From contig NC_081546.1 of NCBI RefSeq assembly GCF_901000735.1, positions 20,825,952-20,889,951 of the forward strand: DNA of 64,000 nt, given 5' to 3'. The translations under genes and the position numbers were made by a program. A model generated the notes under the pieces. The model was not told the DNA's origin. It ran no database searches and saw only the letters and a list, made by a program, of their open reading frames with translations. Shown here in pieces: positions 36,416 to 47,231 of this stretch (position 1 is its first letter; each line of letters starts with the position of its first letter). The stretch comes from Corylus avellana. Its lineage: Eukaryota; Streptophyta; Magnoliopsida; Fagales; Betulaceae.

Positions 36416-38395
36416 GCAGCATGACTTAGTGAGTTGCAGCGAATAACAATATTAAGTAGCAGATAAATACTTCTAGATCTTGAGACTATGAAAGATCTAA
36501 GAAATCTTCTCAAAACACTAGAGCCGATCTAGGGTTTGATGGAAAATAAGGAAGAAACTCAACTCTGAGACTTCTTATTGATAAAAACTCATATGTAATC
36601 CAAATCTATGTTCTATGGTCTATAAAACATGTATTTATAGGCCCCCAAGCACTAAACCTAAAAGAAATATGAATTAAAGTCAATTTTAAAAACTCTATGA
36701 TGGCCATCTGGACGGGACATACCCTTTTCCGGACGGGCACCAAAGAAATAAAGAAACGTAATCTAAAACATAAATGTGTCCGGACATGAAGAATCCATGT
36801 TCGGATATGACATCGAGGGAACTCTTTGCAGCCCGTTTTGATGTTGTAAAGAATGGAATTAGCCAAATCTTGTGAACCATGACTTTATAGATATTTGAAT
36901 TAGCTTTCTAAAGCCACCGAGCTTGCTCCAATCCGAGGTCTGAAACAATAGATAAGGAATTTTTAGTAGGACTCGTCAGGTGTGCATCATCGCTCTTTTT
37001 TATGGAATCCTTAGCTTTCCAGTCTACATCATCCTCCTTAGGTTGGAGAGAATTCGCCCTCAAATTCACATACTCATCATTAATGTTCGTAGGGGGTAAT
37101 TTCCACCCTACATCATTGTGCACCTGTTGGAGAGAATTCGTCCTCGAATTCGGATGAGTCTTTCCGCGATCCTTTGGGTGCCCTGTCAACTCGTTCCATT
37201 CCCCTTTTCTCAAAATCATAACAAGGCAACACCCTACAATACATGTAATGCCCCTAATCATCAGGAGACTATGATGATTATCTTGAATGCGCTGCACATC
37301 ACCTTGCCAAACATCAGGCTTGTCATGCTTTTTTCGTACCTTGTCTTTCCCATATGCCATGAAAATCTTTAAATAACTAGCAACGACCCTGTCACTTTTT
37401 GATAGACCATTCCCCTCCGCCATATAGATCTCATCACAAATTTGGTTAGAAGAATTTGATAAAATAGCATCTACCCCAATAAAATCAACATAGTTAATTG
37501 GCGCAACACTCAAATCAAAGGCTTTATCCTCGGGGCTCTTATCAAGCACATGGTATGTAAAAGTCTCATAAGCAGAATTGTCAATAGCATCCAAGAGATT
37601 TACCTTTTCTAATGACTCATCTTCGTCAGGATAAGTGTCATAGATTGGTGGAGAGGCCCAATATACCGAAGAATCTTCCTCCTCCGCAACCGATTGACCC
37701 TTAATCCCCGCCGCCTATCTAGGCACTTTCTTTTTGTCGGACTTTTCTATTTTTTCTGTCACAAGGAACTCTTTAGGTTGTAGACCCCCTGGAAACTCTG
37801 AAATGTCGAGTTCGAACCCGTTCTCCCACCAAGTGGCATGAGCTTGCGCAGGGGGTTGACGGCCCTGCGTTCGGCGCTCCACAGAAGGGATCCCAGATTT
37901 GTACCCATTGCCATGTTCATCTTCCTCCTCCGAAACATGCAGTGGGGGTCGATGATGACGTTTGTTGTGACCACCCATGTTGGATAATTGGGTAGTGAGG
38001 GCTTCGATTTGATCCCTCATAGCCTTGAATTGCTCTTCCATGTGTTACCACCATGTTGCCAATTGCTCCTTACGTGTTGTCTTCGTGCGGACGTGAACTT
38101 TGTTCATGTCTGCACAACAGTTTCCCCTGCCCATTCATGGAAAGTAACCTGCACTCTAATACCAATTAATGTAGTGTGACTTAGTGGGCTGCAACGAATA
38201 ACAACATTAAGCATCAGATATATATTTCCAGATCTTGATTCTATAATGGATCTAAGAAATCTTCTCTAAACGCTAGATGGTATCAAGCGTTTGAAGGAAA
38301 GCCATGAAGAAATTCAACTCTGAGACTTCTTATTAAACAAAACTCAAATATAATCCAAATCTACGTTTCTGGGGCCTATAAATACATGTTTATAG
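36416..38395 (-). mobile_element. internally deleted Ty3/gypsy element
   Basis: Minus-strand element. The 5' LTR is at the right (38170 TGTAGTGTGAC to about 38395, truncated), with primer-binding site ttggtattagagtgcagg beside it. A related LTR begins at 36416 (TGCAGCATGACTTAG). Both share the stretch catcaactctgagacttctt-like and a TATA-like ctataaatacatg. The inside is only about 1.3 kb and joins the gag start to late pol sequence, so almost all of pol is missing. It sits in tandem-unit copy B. Confidence 0.7.
36908..38041 (-). pseudogene. fused gag start and late-pol remnant of the deleted gypsy element
   Basis: 38041-37715 encodes a gag amino terminus (MEEQFKAMRDQIEALTTQLS, then WWENGFELDISEFPGG). 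After a stop the frame resumes to 36908 with LDAIDNSAYETFTYHVLD, YVDFIGVDAILS and a tail with repeated NSLQ words (RTNSLQQVHNDV, RANSLQPKEDDV). The second part resembles sequence near the end of some gypsy polyproteins. No protease, RT or integrase lies between. Probably a non-autonomous derivative. Confidence 0.6.
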
Positions 38396-38469
38396 CATCC
38401 AGAAACGTAGATTTGGACTATATTTGAGTTTTGTTCAATAAGAAGTCTCAGAGTTGAGTTTTTTCATGG
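38302..38469. repeat. perfect-length inverted repeat (71-bp arms)
   Basis: 38302-38372 and 38399-38469 are inverted copies with only a few mismatches, separated by 26 bp. The left arm is LTR sequence of the deleted gypsy element; the right arm ends exactly where a different gypsy integrase fragment starts. Confidence 0.88.
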
Positions 38470-39396
38470 TTGTTCTTTACCTTATACGGTCCTTCCCAGG
38501 ACGGACCCAGTTTGCCGTCGGCTGGATCTTTCATTGCGGGCATCACTTTCCACAGGACCAGATCTCCATTGTAGAAACTACAATGCCTTACATTTTGATT
38601 GTAATATTTTGCTGTGGTCTGCTGGTAGGCTACTATATGCATGGCTGCCTGAGTTCTTCTTTCATCAAGTAAGTCCAGACTTTCTCGCAAAGTCATGTTG
38701 TTTTCTTATTCGTTAAAATTGGCTTGCCTGTGACTGGGCATACCGACTTCAACCGGGATATAGCTTCACTCTCAAATGCTAGAGCGAACGGGGTATCCTC
38801 GGTTGCTGTTTTTGTGGTCGTCCGATACGCCCATAATACTTCTAGTAATTCTTCAACCCATAAACCTTTGGCTTTGTCCAGCTTCCTCTTAATCATTTTG
38901 AAAATTGTTTTATTAGTTGCTTCGACTTGCCCATTTGCCCAGGCAGGTGAGGAGTAATAGTTGCTAATGCAAGGTTGCGAACACCAATCCCTGAATGCTG
39001 GATTATCGAACTACTTACCGTTGTTTGACACAATTGAGTGTGGGATACCGAACCGGCAGACTACTGATCGCCACATNNNNNNNNNNNNNNNNNNNNNNNN
39101 NNNNNNNNNNNNNNNNNNNNNNNNNNNNNNNNNNNNNNNNNNNNNNNNNNNNNNNNNNNNNNNNNNNNNNNNNNNNCAAAGGGCATGGCGGTGTAGCAAT
39201 AAAGTCCTTTGTCGGTGATGAAGGCCGTTTTCTCTTGGTCCACCGGGTCCATCTTGATCTGGTTGTAGCCGGAGAAGGCGTCCATGAAGCTTAACAGTTT
39301 GTGACCAGAGGTAGAGTCCACCAGGAGATCAATCCGAGGCAACGGAAAGTTGTCTTTGGGATAGGCTTGATTGAGATATGTAAAATCAAGGCACAT
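38470..39396 (-). mobile_element. Ty3/gypsy pol fragment, copy 3
   Basis: Same family as the 15086 element. Minus-strand integrase carboxy part (DGKLGPSWEGPYKVKN; KAKGLWVEELLEVLWAYRTT; FGIPHSIVSNNGK) lies at 38470-39076, then a gap, then RT (YLNQAYPKDNFPLPRIDL, FMDAFSGYNQIKMDPVDQ) at 39177-39396. It then joins tandem-unit spacer abruptly at about 39397. RT and integrase are about 3.3 kb apart in copy 2, so the 100-N gap hides or skips that part. Confidence 0.85.
39077..39176. other. assembly gap (100 N)
   Basis: Lies between integrase and RT pieces of gypsy copy 3. Confidence 0.99.
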
Positions 39397-39575
39397 AAAG
39401 TCAAAAAGTTTATGTAAGAATCAAAGTTGATTATTTCCAGACTTACCGCTATTTTATTTTTTTCTGGCCAAGATGATCACTTTCACTCACTACCCCTATT
39501 TGTTTAAAATGAGGCTATATATTGAAGGTATCAATAAAGGTGTTGGTTTCATCCAAAAGAAGAAGAGAAAGATCC

Positions 39576-39663
39576 ATGGGTTTCACTGCCTTATTTCGTC
39601 CTCTCATTCTCATCGTGTTCATCGCCTCCATCTTTACCATGCAGCTTTATCAGGTTCATGCAG
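39576..39663 (+). other. orphan signal-peptide exon, copy C
   Basis: Intact 88-bp exon (MGFTALFRPLILIVFIASIF, then TMQLYQVHA) with GT donor. The possible downstream acceptor is mutated here (ccaatttat for caaattcag), so this copy probably cannot splice as the others might. No ankyrin exons precede it; gypsy copy 3 abuts instead. Confidence 0.5.
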
Positions 39664-40493
39664 GTTCGTTTCCTCTAATTTTCACAGCAGTAATTGAAAG
39701 TTTCACCATTTTTTGCTTTGTCTTTTTTTCTTTTTTTCTCCCATAAACGTAATTTACATCGTATCTTGTTGATTTTTGCTTTACCTTTTCTTTTGGCTCC
39801 AATTTATGTTGCTGGTGAATATACGTCTGCTAATAGGTTTGGTCATAATTAGAATCCAATCTCAATTGGACCAATTGAGACCCAAGAATGATTCGAGTAG
39901 TATATTGAACTTTAAGCGTCGGTTTGAGACAAGGATTAAACTCATGGAATGATATCATTATTCCATCAATTGGATAATTTTTAGTCTTGAAGATATTTAG
40001 TCGGAATTCACCTCTGGTTGCCGGAGTTGGCTGGAATCTTCCAGCCGCTGGTTGCCAGAATTTGTGGTTAAAGTTTCACCTTCTTAAACAAACGGAGTCT
40101 CAATTTTATTTATTTATTTTTTTAAAAAAAATGTGTGTTTTAATAATTTTTGTTTAATTTTAGTGAAAGCGTAATGATTTCGTCAAACGTAATGTTGCCT
40201 TTGTCCAAAGAATAGTAATTCTAAAATTGTACCATTTTTTTCATATATATTGTTTTATTAACGGAATCAATCAATTTATCATTCATATTATTTGGAATCC
40301 AATACTCATTACTTTCTGTCCAAAACTTCCTCGAAGCCTGGAGATGGCTATTTTTGTCTCCGGTAAAAAAGAAAAAAGTATTATAACTAAATACAATGAA
40401 GCCAAAGAGAAATATTTTCTCCAGCAGTTGCATGACATATATCTGCAGCTTGTATCCTTTTGAGGTCTATATCTCTCTCCTATTTTCTGCACA

Positions 40494-40748
40494 GGAAGCC
40501 CATGGGCATTTCTTTGACATTGTAAATCTTGGGTGGAAGTGACCCCTTCCTGTATCGATTTGATTGTAAACTCAGAGATGAATGCTCTGTTGTGATTGTT
40601 CCCACAGAGCGCTTGCTCTGTCTTGATTCTTCTCAATGAAAGTTTGTCAATTTTACCCAAAAAAAAAAAAAAAAATAGGCGGCAAAGAAAAAGGTGGAGG
40701 CTTTTGCTTACGAGGGAAGCCCATGGGCATTTCTTTGACATTGTAAAT
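40494..40748. mobile_element. LINE 3' tail insertion bordered by 34-bp direct repeats
   Basis: A LINE-like 3' end (ttcttctcaatgaaagtttg, then tttaccc and 17 A, ending 40675) sits between direct repeats of ggaagcccatgggcatttct onward at 40494-40527 and 40715-40748. Some 39 bp lie between the poly(A) and the right repeat, so this is not a simple target duplication. Confidence 0.6.
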
Positions 40749-41626
40749 TTTGTAAGAAAAATAGGTCGAAAGTTAATTATAATAAATGTCATAAGCACAA
40801 AGAAGTTTCTTGAATTCTTGAATGTCAATGTCACGAATAGATAAATGTAGAAAATCTAAGTATAATAGCAAGCAGATTCAACAATGTAAATCGAGTCACA
40901 TTCAAGTTAGACCCATCCACTGCTCTGTTCAACCCCAATCACAGGCCGTTAATTCTGTACAAAAGAAATGAGAGAAATAAGAACAAATGCAAATTATTTA
41001 AAAATCTTCCAAGAAGATGAAGAATGTGAAAGAATATCTGAAACCCAAATTACTTCCAGGAGAAAGCACCAAGCGTTCCCCAATGGAAGCAAACGAACTA
41101 ATGTGCAAATAAATTAACCTTTGGATTTATTTCTCAACAGTTGTCTTATATTAAGCAAAATATGCGGGTTAATTGACGATAGACCTCACTAGCTAATCAT
41201 CCTCTTCCAGACATGGATTCCTCCTCTTCTAGGACATTGATTTAAATTTGATTTAAATTTTTTAATTTTTTAATAACATGTGAGATATACATATTTTTAT
41301 TATTATTATTATTATTATTATTTTTTTTTTTCTTTTTTGAGTTTGTCTATACTATTAAAACAACAAGTGATCTTCATATGCTAGAAGGACACATGTTATT
41401 ACTATAGACTAAATTAGAGTAAATTCTTCCAACCAAATTTAAAGAAAAACTCGGTCCCTCCTATTTAACAATTAAAAAAAAAAAGTACAGAATTGCTTCA
41501 ACGTTAGCTTAAGTGTGAATGACAAAAAAAAAAAGGTTCTTCCTTTTTCTTCAAATAATTTCTTTGTACTTTTCCTATTCATTCTTTGCCTTTTCCTTTT
41601 CTATTCCTTTTTTTTTTTTTTTTTTT
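40749..41626. other. non-coding AT-rich stretch
   Basis: No gene recognised. A TAT/ATT trinucleotide run lies at about 41300-41325 and a long T run just before the MITE. Confidence 0.6.
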
Positions 41627-42003
41627 AAACTTCACTTTGACCCTATGAACTATTACTCGATTTTACAAATCCCCTATGAACTTCCAAATCTCTCACTTCG
41701 AACCCATGAACTTTAAATTGCTCTCAATTAGGACCCTTCCATCAATTTTAGCCGTTAAAATTACAAAAAAATGCCAAAAACTAAAATATCCCTAATTTTC
41801 GTTTTTTTTTAAATAAAAAAAAGTTTTCGAAGTTAAAATTTTATACAAAAGTCAGCGGTATAAACGTCATGTAATGTTTAAAATCTGACGAAGGGCTTCA
41901 CATTGAGAGAAATTCAAAGTTCAGGGGTTTAAAGTGAGAGATTTGGAAGTTCAGGAGAATTTGTAAAATCAGATGGAAGTTCAGGGGGTCAAAGTGAAGT
42001 TTT
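41627..42003. mobile_element. MITE with ~105-bp terminal inverted repeats
   Basis: 377 bp starting aaacttcactttgaccc and ending gggtcaaagtgaagttt. The arms match inversely with small changes over about 105 bp, including gaacttccaaatctctcact on both sides. The centre is AT-rich and encodes nothing. The target duplication is obscured by poly(T). Confidence 0.85.
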
Positions 42004-42507
42004 CATTTTTTTTTTATTTTTTTCACCCGCCTTATCTTTTTATTTAATTTTTTAATTTTTTAATATTTTGAGTTTCTTTTCTTTTCTAACACGTTAACTT
42101 TTATCTGTTGTTTTAACACGTTGTCTTTCGACGAGACAAGTTTTTGGCCTGGAATTGATTTAATTAAATCCAAGCTGTGAAGTCCATTTGAGGGACAACA
42201 AAAGCATAATAAATGATAAGACAACATAACTTGTGGGAGGGAAAAACTGATCCATATGAGACTATTTTTTGTTTATAGGCAATATGGGGTCACGTTTGTT
42301 TGTGGACTAGGAGCCAAAGGGCCGAACCGGCCCAAACTAAAATTTTTTAGTCCAAAAATGTATACTAAAACATACTTCATTATGTTTAACTATTTAAGAC
42401 TTGGGGCTAGAGTCATGGCCTTGCCTACACGACTTTGTAGTCTTTAAAAAATAACAGAAATTTCATTCAAATCAATCTGAAATAAATATTTTTTAAGCCA
42501 TTTAAAT

Positions 42508-42555
42508 TTTTTTTTTTTTTTTTTGACATGTCCGCACAAGATGGGGGAAGGGGAT
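42508..42555 (-). mobile_element. 5'-truncated SINE tail
   Basis: On the minus strand it reads tccccttcccccatcttgtg, cggacatgtc and poly(A), matching the 3' end of the SINE at 48915-49031. CCATTTAAA flanks it at 42499-42507 and 42556-42564, a 9-bp target duplication. Confidence 0.75.
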
Positions 42556-42564
42556 CCATTTAAA

Positions 42565-43359
42565 TATTATTAAATGTTTATAAACATTTAAAACATTAGT
42601 CTAAGTTAGTAAATTGCTATTAATTAATAACTTTAGAAATTTGACCTACATTTTAAATGTTTATAGACACTTGGCACTATTTTAAATGAGCTGAATAATA
42701 TTTTTTTTAGACTCAGTTTGAAAGAAATTTCTTTATAAAAAAAAAAAAAAAAAAAAAGGGTGAAGAAGAAGCAACAGCGGAGTAATGAATGAAAGCTCGA
42801 GGAAATTGCTTTCCACAAGTCTTACCGTGGGACACCATAATTTTTTTGACTTTTCTAGTCATTTGATTCCAAGAATCTATTATGCAAACAAAGGGAACAC
42901 GAATCTTGCAAGAAAAAGCCCTTGTCTTTAGTTTCCCAAATTTCATGAACCCACATCTAGTACGGGTCATGAATTCCTCAACGTGGCTTTCACGTCATGC
43001 CCAAATCTATAGATATAAATTAGTTTCATTGGAGTTGATGGGTAAATAGATATGAATTCATTAACAATTATTCATCAATTCATAGAATTAAAAGTCAAAA
43101 AGTTGATGTAACAATAATCATAGTCCAAAAGAGGATAAATCACCCCATCAAGCATCTCTACGCGTGGGGCAATTATCACCGACACTAGACAATGCTCCCT
43201 TTGGCTCCCGTTCATTTATCTGGTCCTGTTGGGATGGGAAATCTCCAACCACATACGTGCATGGGTGTGTTTGATAAATACTTTTGTGGTGAGTATTTTG
43301 AACACATAATTTAGATAAGGGAAGGAGATTTGGCAATCCAGTCGTCTTATCTTGTTATG
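42565..43359. other. non-coding stretch
   Basis: No gene recognised. 42960-43110 loosely resembles the tandem-unit spacer (cgtcatgcccaaatctatag; aattaaaagtcaaaaagt). Confidence 0.55.
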
Positions 43360-43630
43360 GGGCGGAGTTATTTCAACAGCCAATTCACACCCTCCTCTGA
43401 GAGAGACATTTACTTAAACACAAGCAGCAGCATCCTCGCAGTTTCCCATGAACCAGCCGCCCAAGGGTCGGCCATATATTTTCAGATGTTCTTCTTCATT
43501 CTTATGTTGAATAAGAATGAAATTGTTAAAGGGCGGAGTTATTTCAACAACCAATTCACACCCTCCTCTGAGAGAGACATTTACTTAAACACAAGCAGCT
43601 GCATCCTCACAGTTTCCCATGAACCAGCCG
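43360..43630 (+). repeat. 100-bp direct repeat upstream of ankyrin gene D
   Basis: 43360-43459 and 43531-43630 are near-identical copies (gggcggagttatttcaac to gaaccagccg), 171 bp apart. They lie 130-400 bp upstream of the start at 43764. The related stretch before gene B (about 32300) shows only the end part once. Confidence 0.85.
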
Positions 43631-43763
43631 TCCTTGAAATTGTGTTATCAAGGGATGAAAGATCGCGAGGCTTTCCCTTTTTTATTGGTCATCAGCTCTA
43701 GTAAGTAGTAAGTATATAAATTCTTGTTGAAGTTTCTTCAATCTTCACATTTACAAGTGAAGG

Positions 43764-45600
43764 ATGGATAGAATATTGCATGTTGAAGAAGAGAATATGA
43801 TTGCACTCTATCAAGCCTCTCTCAATGGGTGTGTAAACACCTTGATCCAAAGGGATCCACTTATTCTTAATAAAGTTTCACTCACATCCTTTAGTGAGAC
43901 CCCCTTACACATTACAGCCTTGCTTGGCCACCTTGAATTTAGTCGGTTTCTTGTCAGCAAGAAACCTAAACTTGCGGAAGAAGTAGACTCGCTGGGACGA
44001 AACCCTCTTCACTTGGCTTCTGCTGAGGGCCACACCGAGATAGTAAAAGCATTGTTGCAAGCAAATGAAAATGTTTGCTTCGCTATTGATCAAGATGAGA
44101 GAATTCCTCTCCACTTAGACGTAATGAGAGGAAGAACGGAAATCATAAAAGAGTTAATTATTGCTCGGCAAGAGTCCATCCGGGTGAGGCTCAATGGAGA
44201 TAGTGTTTTGCACTTGTGTGTTCGATGTAATCATCTACATGCTCTTAAATTCCTAGTGGAATCATCTAATTGCGATGAATTCCTCAACTCCAAAGACCAT
44301 GATGACAACTCTATATTACATTTAGCTGCGATGCTCAAGCAAACGAAGGTGCGTTAACAATATCTATGGCTAGTAGTTTAGAAGATATATTTCTTTCTCT
44401 AGTGATATATATAAAGTAGCACTCTATCTACGTGTATGAAATTATTTGAGATCTACTTCTTGTTTTTCCTTCCCTTTTCGTAAGTTTGCTTGTGTTCATA
44501 AAGTATGACTAAATTTTTATTTTTGAAGAAGATATATTCGTAGAACAAGTTAAAAAAAAAAAAAAAACGAAGGAAGAATCACAATATTTTCATACATGTG
44601 CACATAAAATGGAAAGATCCCTTCTTTTCATACGATTCTCCTAAAGATCAAGCAAAAACTAGAAACTATTCCAAGCAGGATCATTCAATGTGGTTGAATT
44701 ACTTTTATTTGGGGCTGTTTTGCGGAAGTGCTTATAGAGTTTCTGGTAGTTTTTGGATGAAACAATAAAATGTTGTCTTTGTACAGGCTATAAAATACTT
44801 ACTTTCAGTACCGCAAATAAAAAGAGAGGTTAATGCTACAAACAGGATTGGTTACACAGCTTCAGATGTCTTAGAGGTTTGTCCAAGAGATTTTAAATGT
44901 TTTGAAATCCAAAACATTTTAAAGGAAGCTGGTGTTAGAAGATCAACATATCTAAATTCTTTCCTACCACCAACACCGAGTGGAATTGGTGTTGATGAAG
45001 CACAAACACTGCAATCCGGACACCGAGCTCGATCAAGATTTAAGAGATGGTGGGAATACGTTCCTTTGTTTTACGTTAAACACTTAAAGCGGCAGGGAAA
45101 TTGGGTCGAGGAAACACGTGGCACATTGATTTATTGTGATTGCAACCATGACCTTCCAAGCTGGGATCAGCCTACCAGGTGGTGTTTGGCAAGAAAAACA
45201 CAAAGTCGGCACATCAATTTTAGCTTATTTCTATCCAGATGACTACCAAGTCTTCTTATCTTTCAATACCATCTCTTTCATTGTATCCGTGGGCGTCTTA
45301 TTTTTGGTCATTAGTGGATTTCCTCTTACAAGCAAGTTCTTTATATGGTTTTTGACATATACCATGTCTTTGTCCATCGCGTTTTTGATACTTACCTATA
45401 TGCAGGCACTGATCATGAGTTACCTATTTACACTTACTTCACTCAGGCGTCAATCCTAACTCGTTGGCCAAAATACTAACATTTATTTTGATTGGAGTGG
45501 CTGTGATTGTTGATTTGATTCACATATATAATTTCCCCACTCTCTTTGATGGTGAAGAAGTTGCGCAATTTCATATGCAAGTCAATAAGGGGTCCTGCTG
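43764..45600 (+). pseudogene. ankyrin-repeat/PGG membrane protein gene D
   Basis: Exon 1 is 43764-44348 (195 codons, MDRILHVEEENMIALYQASL, ankyrin repeats with SETPLHITALLGHLEFSRFL and NPLHLASAEGHTEIVKAL), donor gtgcgt. Exon 2 starts at 44787 after GTACAG and is open through FKCFEIQNILKEAGVRRS to ETRGTL, near 45130. There an 8-bp deletion relative to gene B shifts the frame at the start of the PGG domain. The domain itself stays readable in another frame (ATMTFQAGISLPGGVWQ, 45142 on) until TAA at 45457. The carboxy end has further indels to about 45600. The ankyrin part is intact, so a soluble truncated product is conceivable but unproven. Confidence 0.88.
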
Positions 45601-46014
45601 AAGACCTGGCTAATGTCTAAGATCTGCAGATCTTGTTGAGGAGATTTCGGTTGGGAATGGGAAAATTGTGCTATTGTGGTATGTGTTCTATTAGCATGAT
45701 TGTTGTGTTAAACAATTTTGGCATGCTTTTGTTGCTGAATTTTGGCTTGAATTTGGATATCGCTTCATGTTTTGTGGATAAGTTTTGGTCTTCAACCAGT
45801 TAGAGTTGGTAATCTGGTTTTGTTTGATATGGTTTTGGCATGAGACATTGATGTGTTGAGAAGCTCTATCATTGGCGTCAATATTCAATCATGCCACCAA
45901 ATTGGGTCTTCTCCCTTTTGACTTAGACATTGATATATTTGATTCAAGTTTGTGGTCTTGGGTAGAATTCCACTACGCGGCTTTCGCATCATTCATGCCC
46001 ATATCTATCGATAT

Positions 46015-46917
46015 TGTAAGTTTTAAGTGTTGGTTAAATGTTCAGTGAGCAAAATAGATTCAAAGTGCCAAATCACTATGGGCGTCCGAACGAGATTCAT
46101 AGCCGTCCGGACGAGATTTAAAAGCTGCACGATTAATTTTATCCCAAGAGCCTCGTCTGCAAGCCCATCTGCAATGGCGTCCGGACGATCACTTACGAGA
46201 ACAATATTTTTCGCGTTTTAAGAGCCCTGTCCGGACGAGCCCATTTACCGTTCGGACGGCCCGTAGTATGTTAGGTTTAATTAAATATAATTGAGTCCTA
46301 ATTAGACTATGGGAGTCTGCTAGGTTTAATTTAAATGTAATTGTGTCCTAATTAGACTAGGGGTCGTTGTATTATATATATAGATCTCTACAGATCTGTA
46401 TTACTACCAATTTCTGATCTAGAATTTGCCGTCGTGTACTAAGAGAATCTGTGACATAGAGAGTATGTTCTCTCTCTTAGAGTGATCGTTTGTGTTTATT
46501 TGTTGATTGTTTAAGTGAAGTCAACCGGAGTTCCGGTGAAAGGAGATCACATAGAATGATTGTGCCAGCTGTCTCTGGAAAGGGCTACTGCGGTAGAAGG
46601 CAAGTGGGCCGCTTGTCTTATACAAGATCGTGTCAATTGCAAAGGTTTTGTAAGTGTAAACGTCTTGTAATCCTTTATTCTTTTACTGAGTTAGTTGATT
46701 TCTTGGGTTTGGCTGCCCCAGAGAGGTTTTGCTTTTAGAGAGTTGTCTAATTGGTTTCCTATTCGTAACCAAAATATTTGTGTTGTTTATTATTTATTGT
46801 TTCATATATTTTTGGTTGTTTATTAATTGTTAGGCCAGATCTATTTCTACATAACATTGTGTAAAACGCCTATACATTTAGAATAGGTGTTGTCTGGAGT
46901 CGTATATAGAATTTTCA
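46015..46917. mobile_element. solo LTR with 5-bp target duplication, paralogous empty sites
   Basis: 903 bp from TGTAAGTTTTAAG to AGAATTTTCA, flanked by GATAT at 46010-46014 and 46918-46922. The equivalent spacer at about 35262 reads straight through (ctatcgatatgaatcc) and serves as the empty site. The LTR contains several CGTCCGGACG-type words and a TATA-like tatatatatag near 46374. Confidence 0.9.
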
Positions 46918-47143
46918 GATATGAATCCATTTTTGTAACAAATATTCATCAATTCCTGGAATTAAAAGTCAAAAAGTTTATGTAAGAATCAAAGTTGATT
47001 ATTTCCAGACTCACCGCTATTTTATTTTTTTCTGGCCAAGATGATCACTTTCACTCACTGCCCCTATTTGTTTAAAATGAGCCTATATATTGAAGGTATC
47101 AAAAAAGGTGTTGGTTTCATCCAAAAGAAGAAGATAAAGATGC

Positions 47144-47231
47144 ATGGGTTTCTCTGCCTTATTTCGTGCTCTCATTCTCATCGTATTCATCGCCTCCATC
47201 TTTACCATGCAGCTTTATCAGGTTCATGCAG
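47144..47231 (+). other. orphan signal-peptide exon, copy D
   Basis: Intact 88-bp exon (MGFSALFRALILIVFIASIF, then TMQLYQVHA) with gttcg donor. A candidate acceptor caaatttag lies about 260 bp downstream, followed by tgttgctggtgaatatacg. No known domain follows. Confidence 0.5.

Noticed and set aside
36908..37594. Single-copy plant gene of unknown function
   Set aside because: Flanked by LTRs and a primer-binding site and preceded by a gag start, so it is retrotransposon sequence.
40283..40834. 183-codon minus-strand open frame
   Set aside because: Runs through a LINE tail with poly(A) and direct repeats; composition is not coding-like and no domain is seen.
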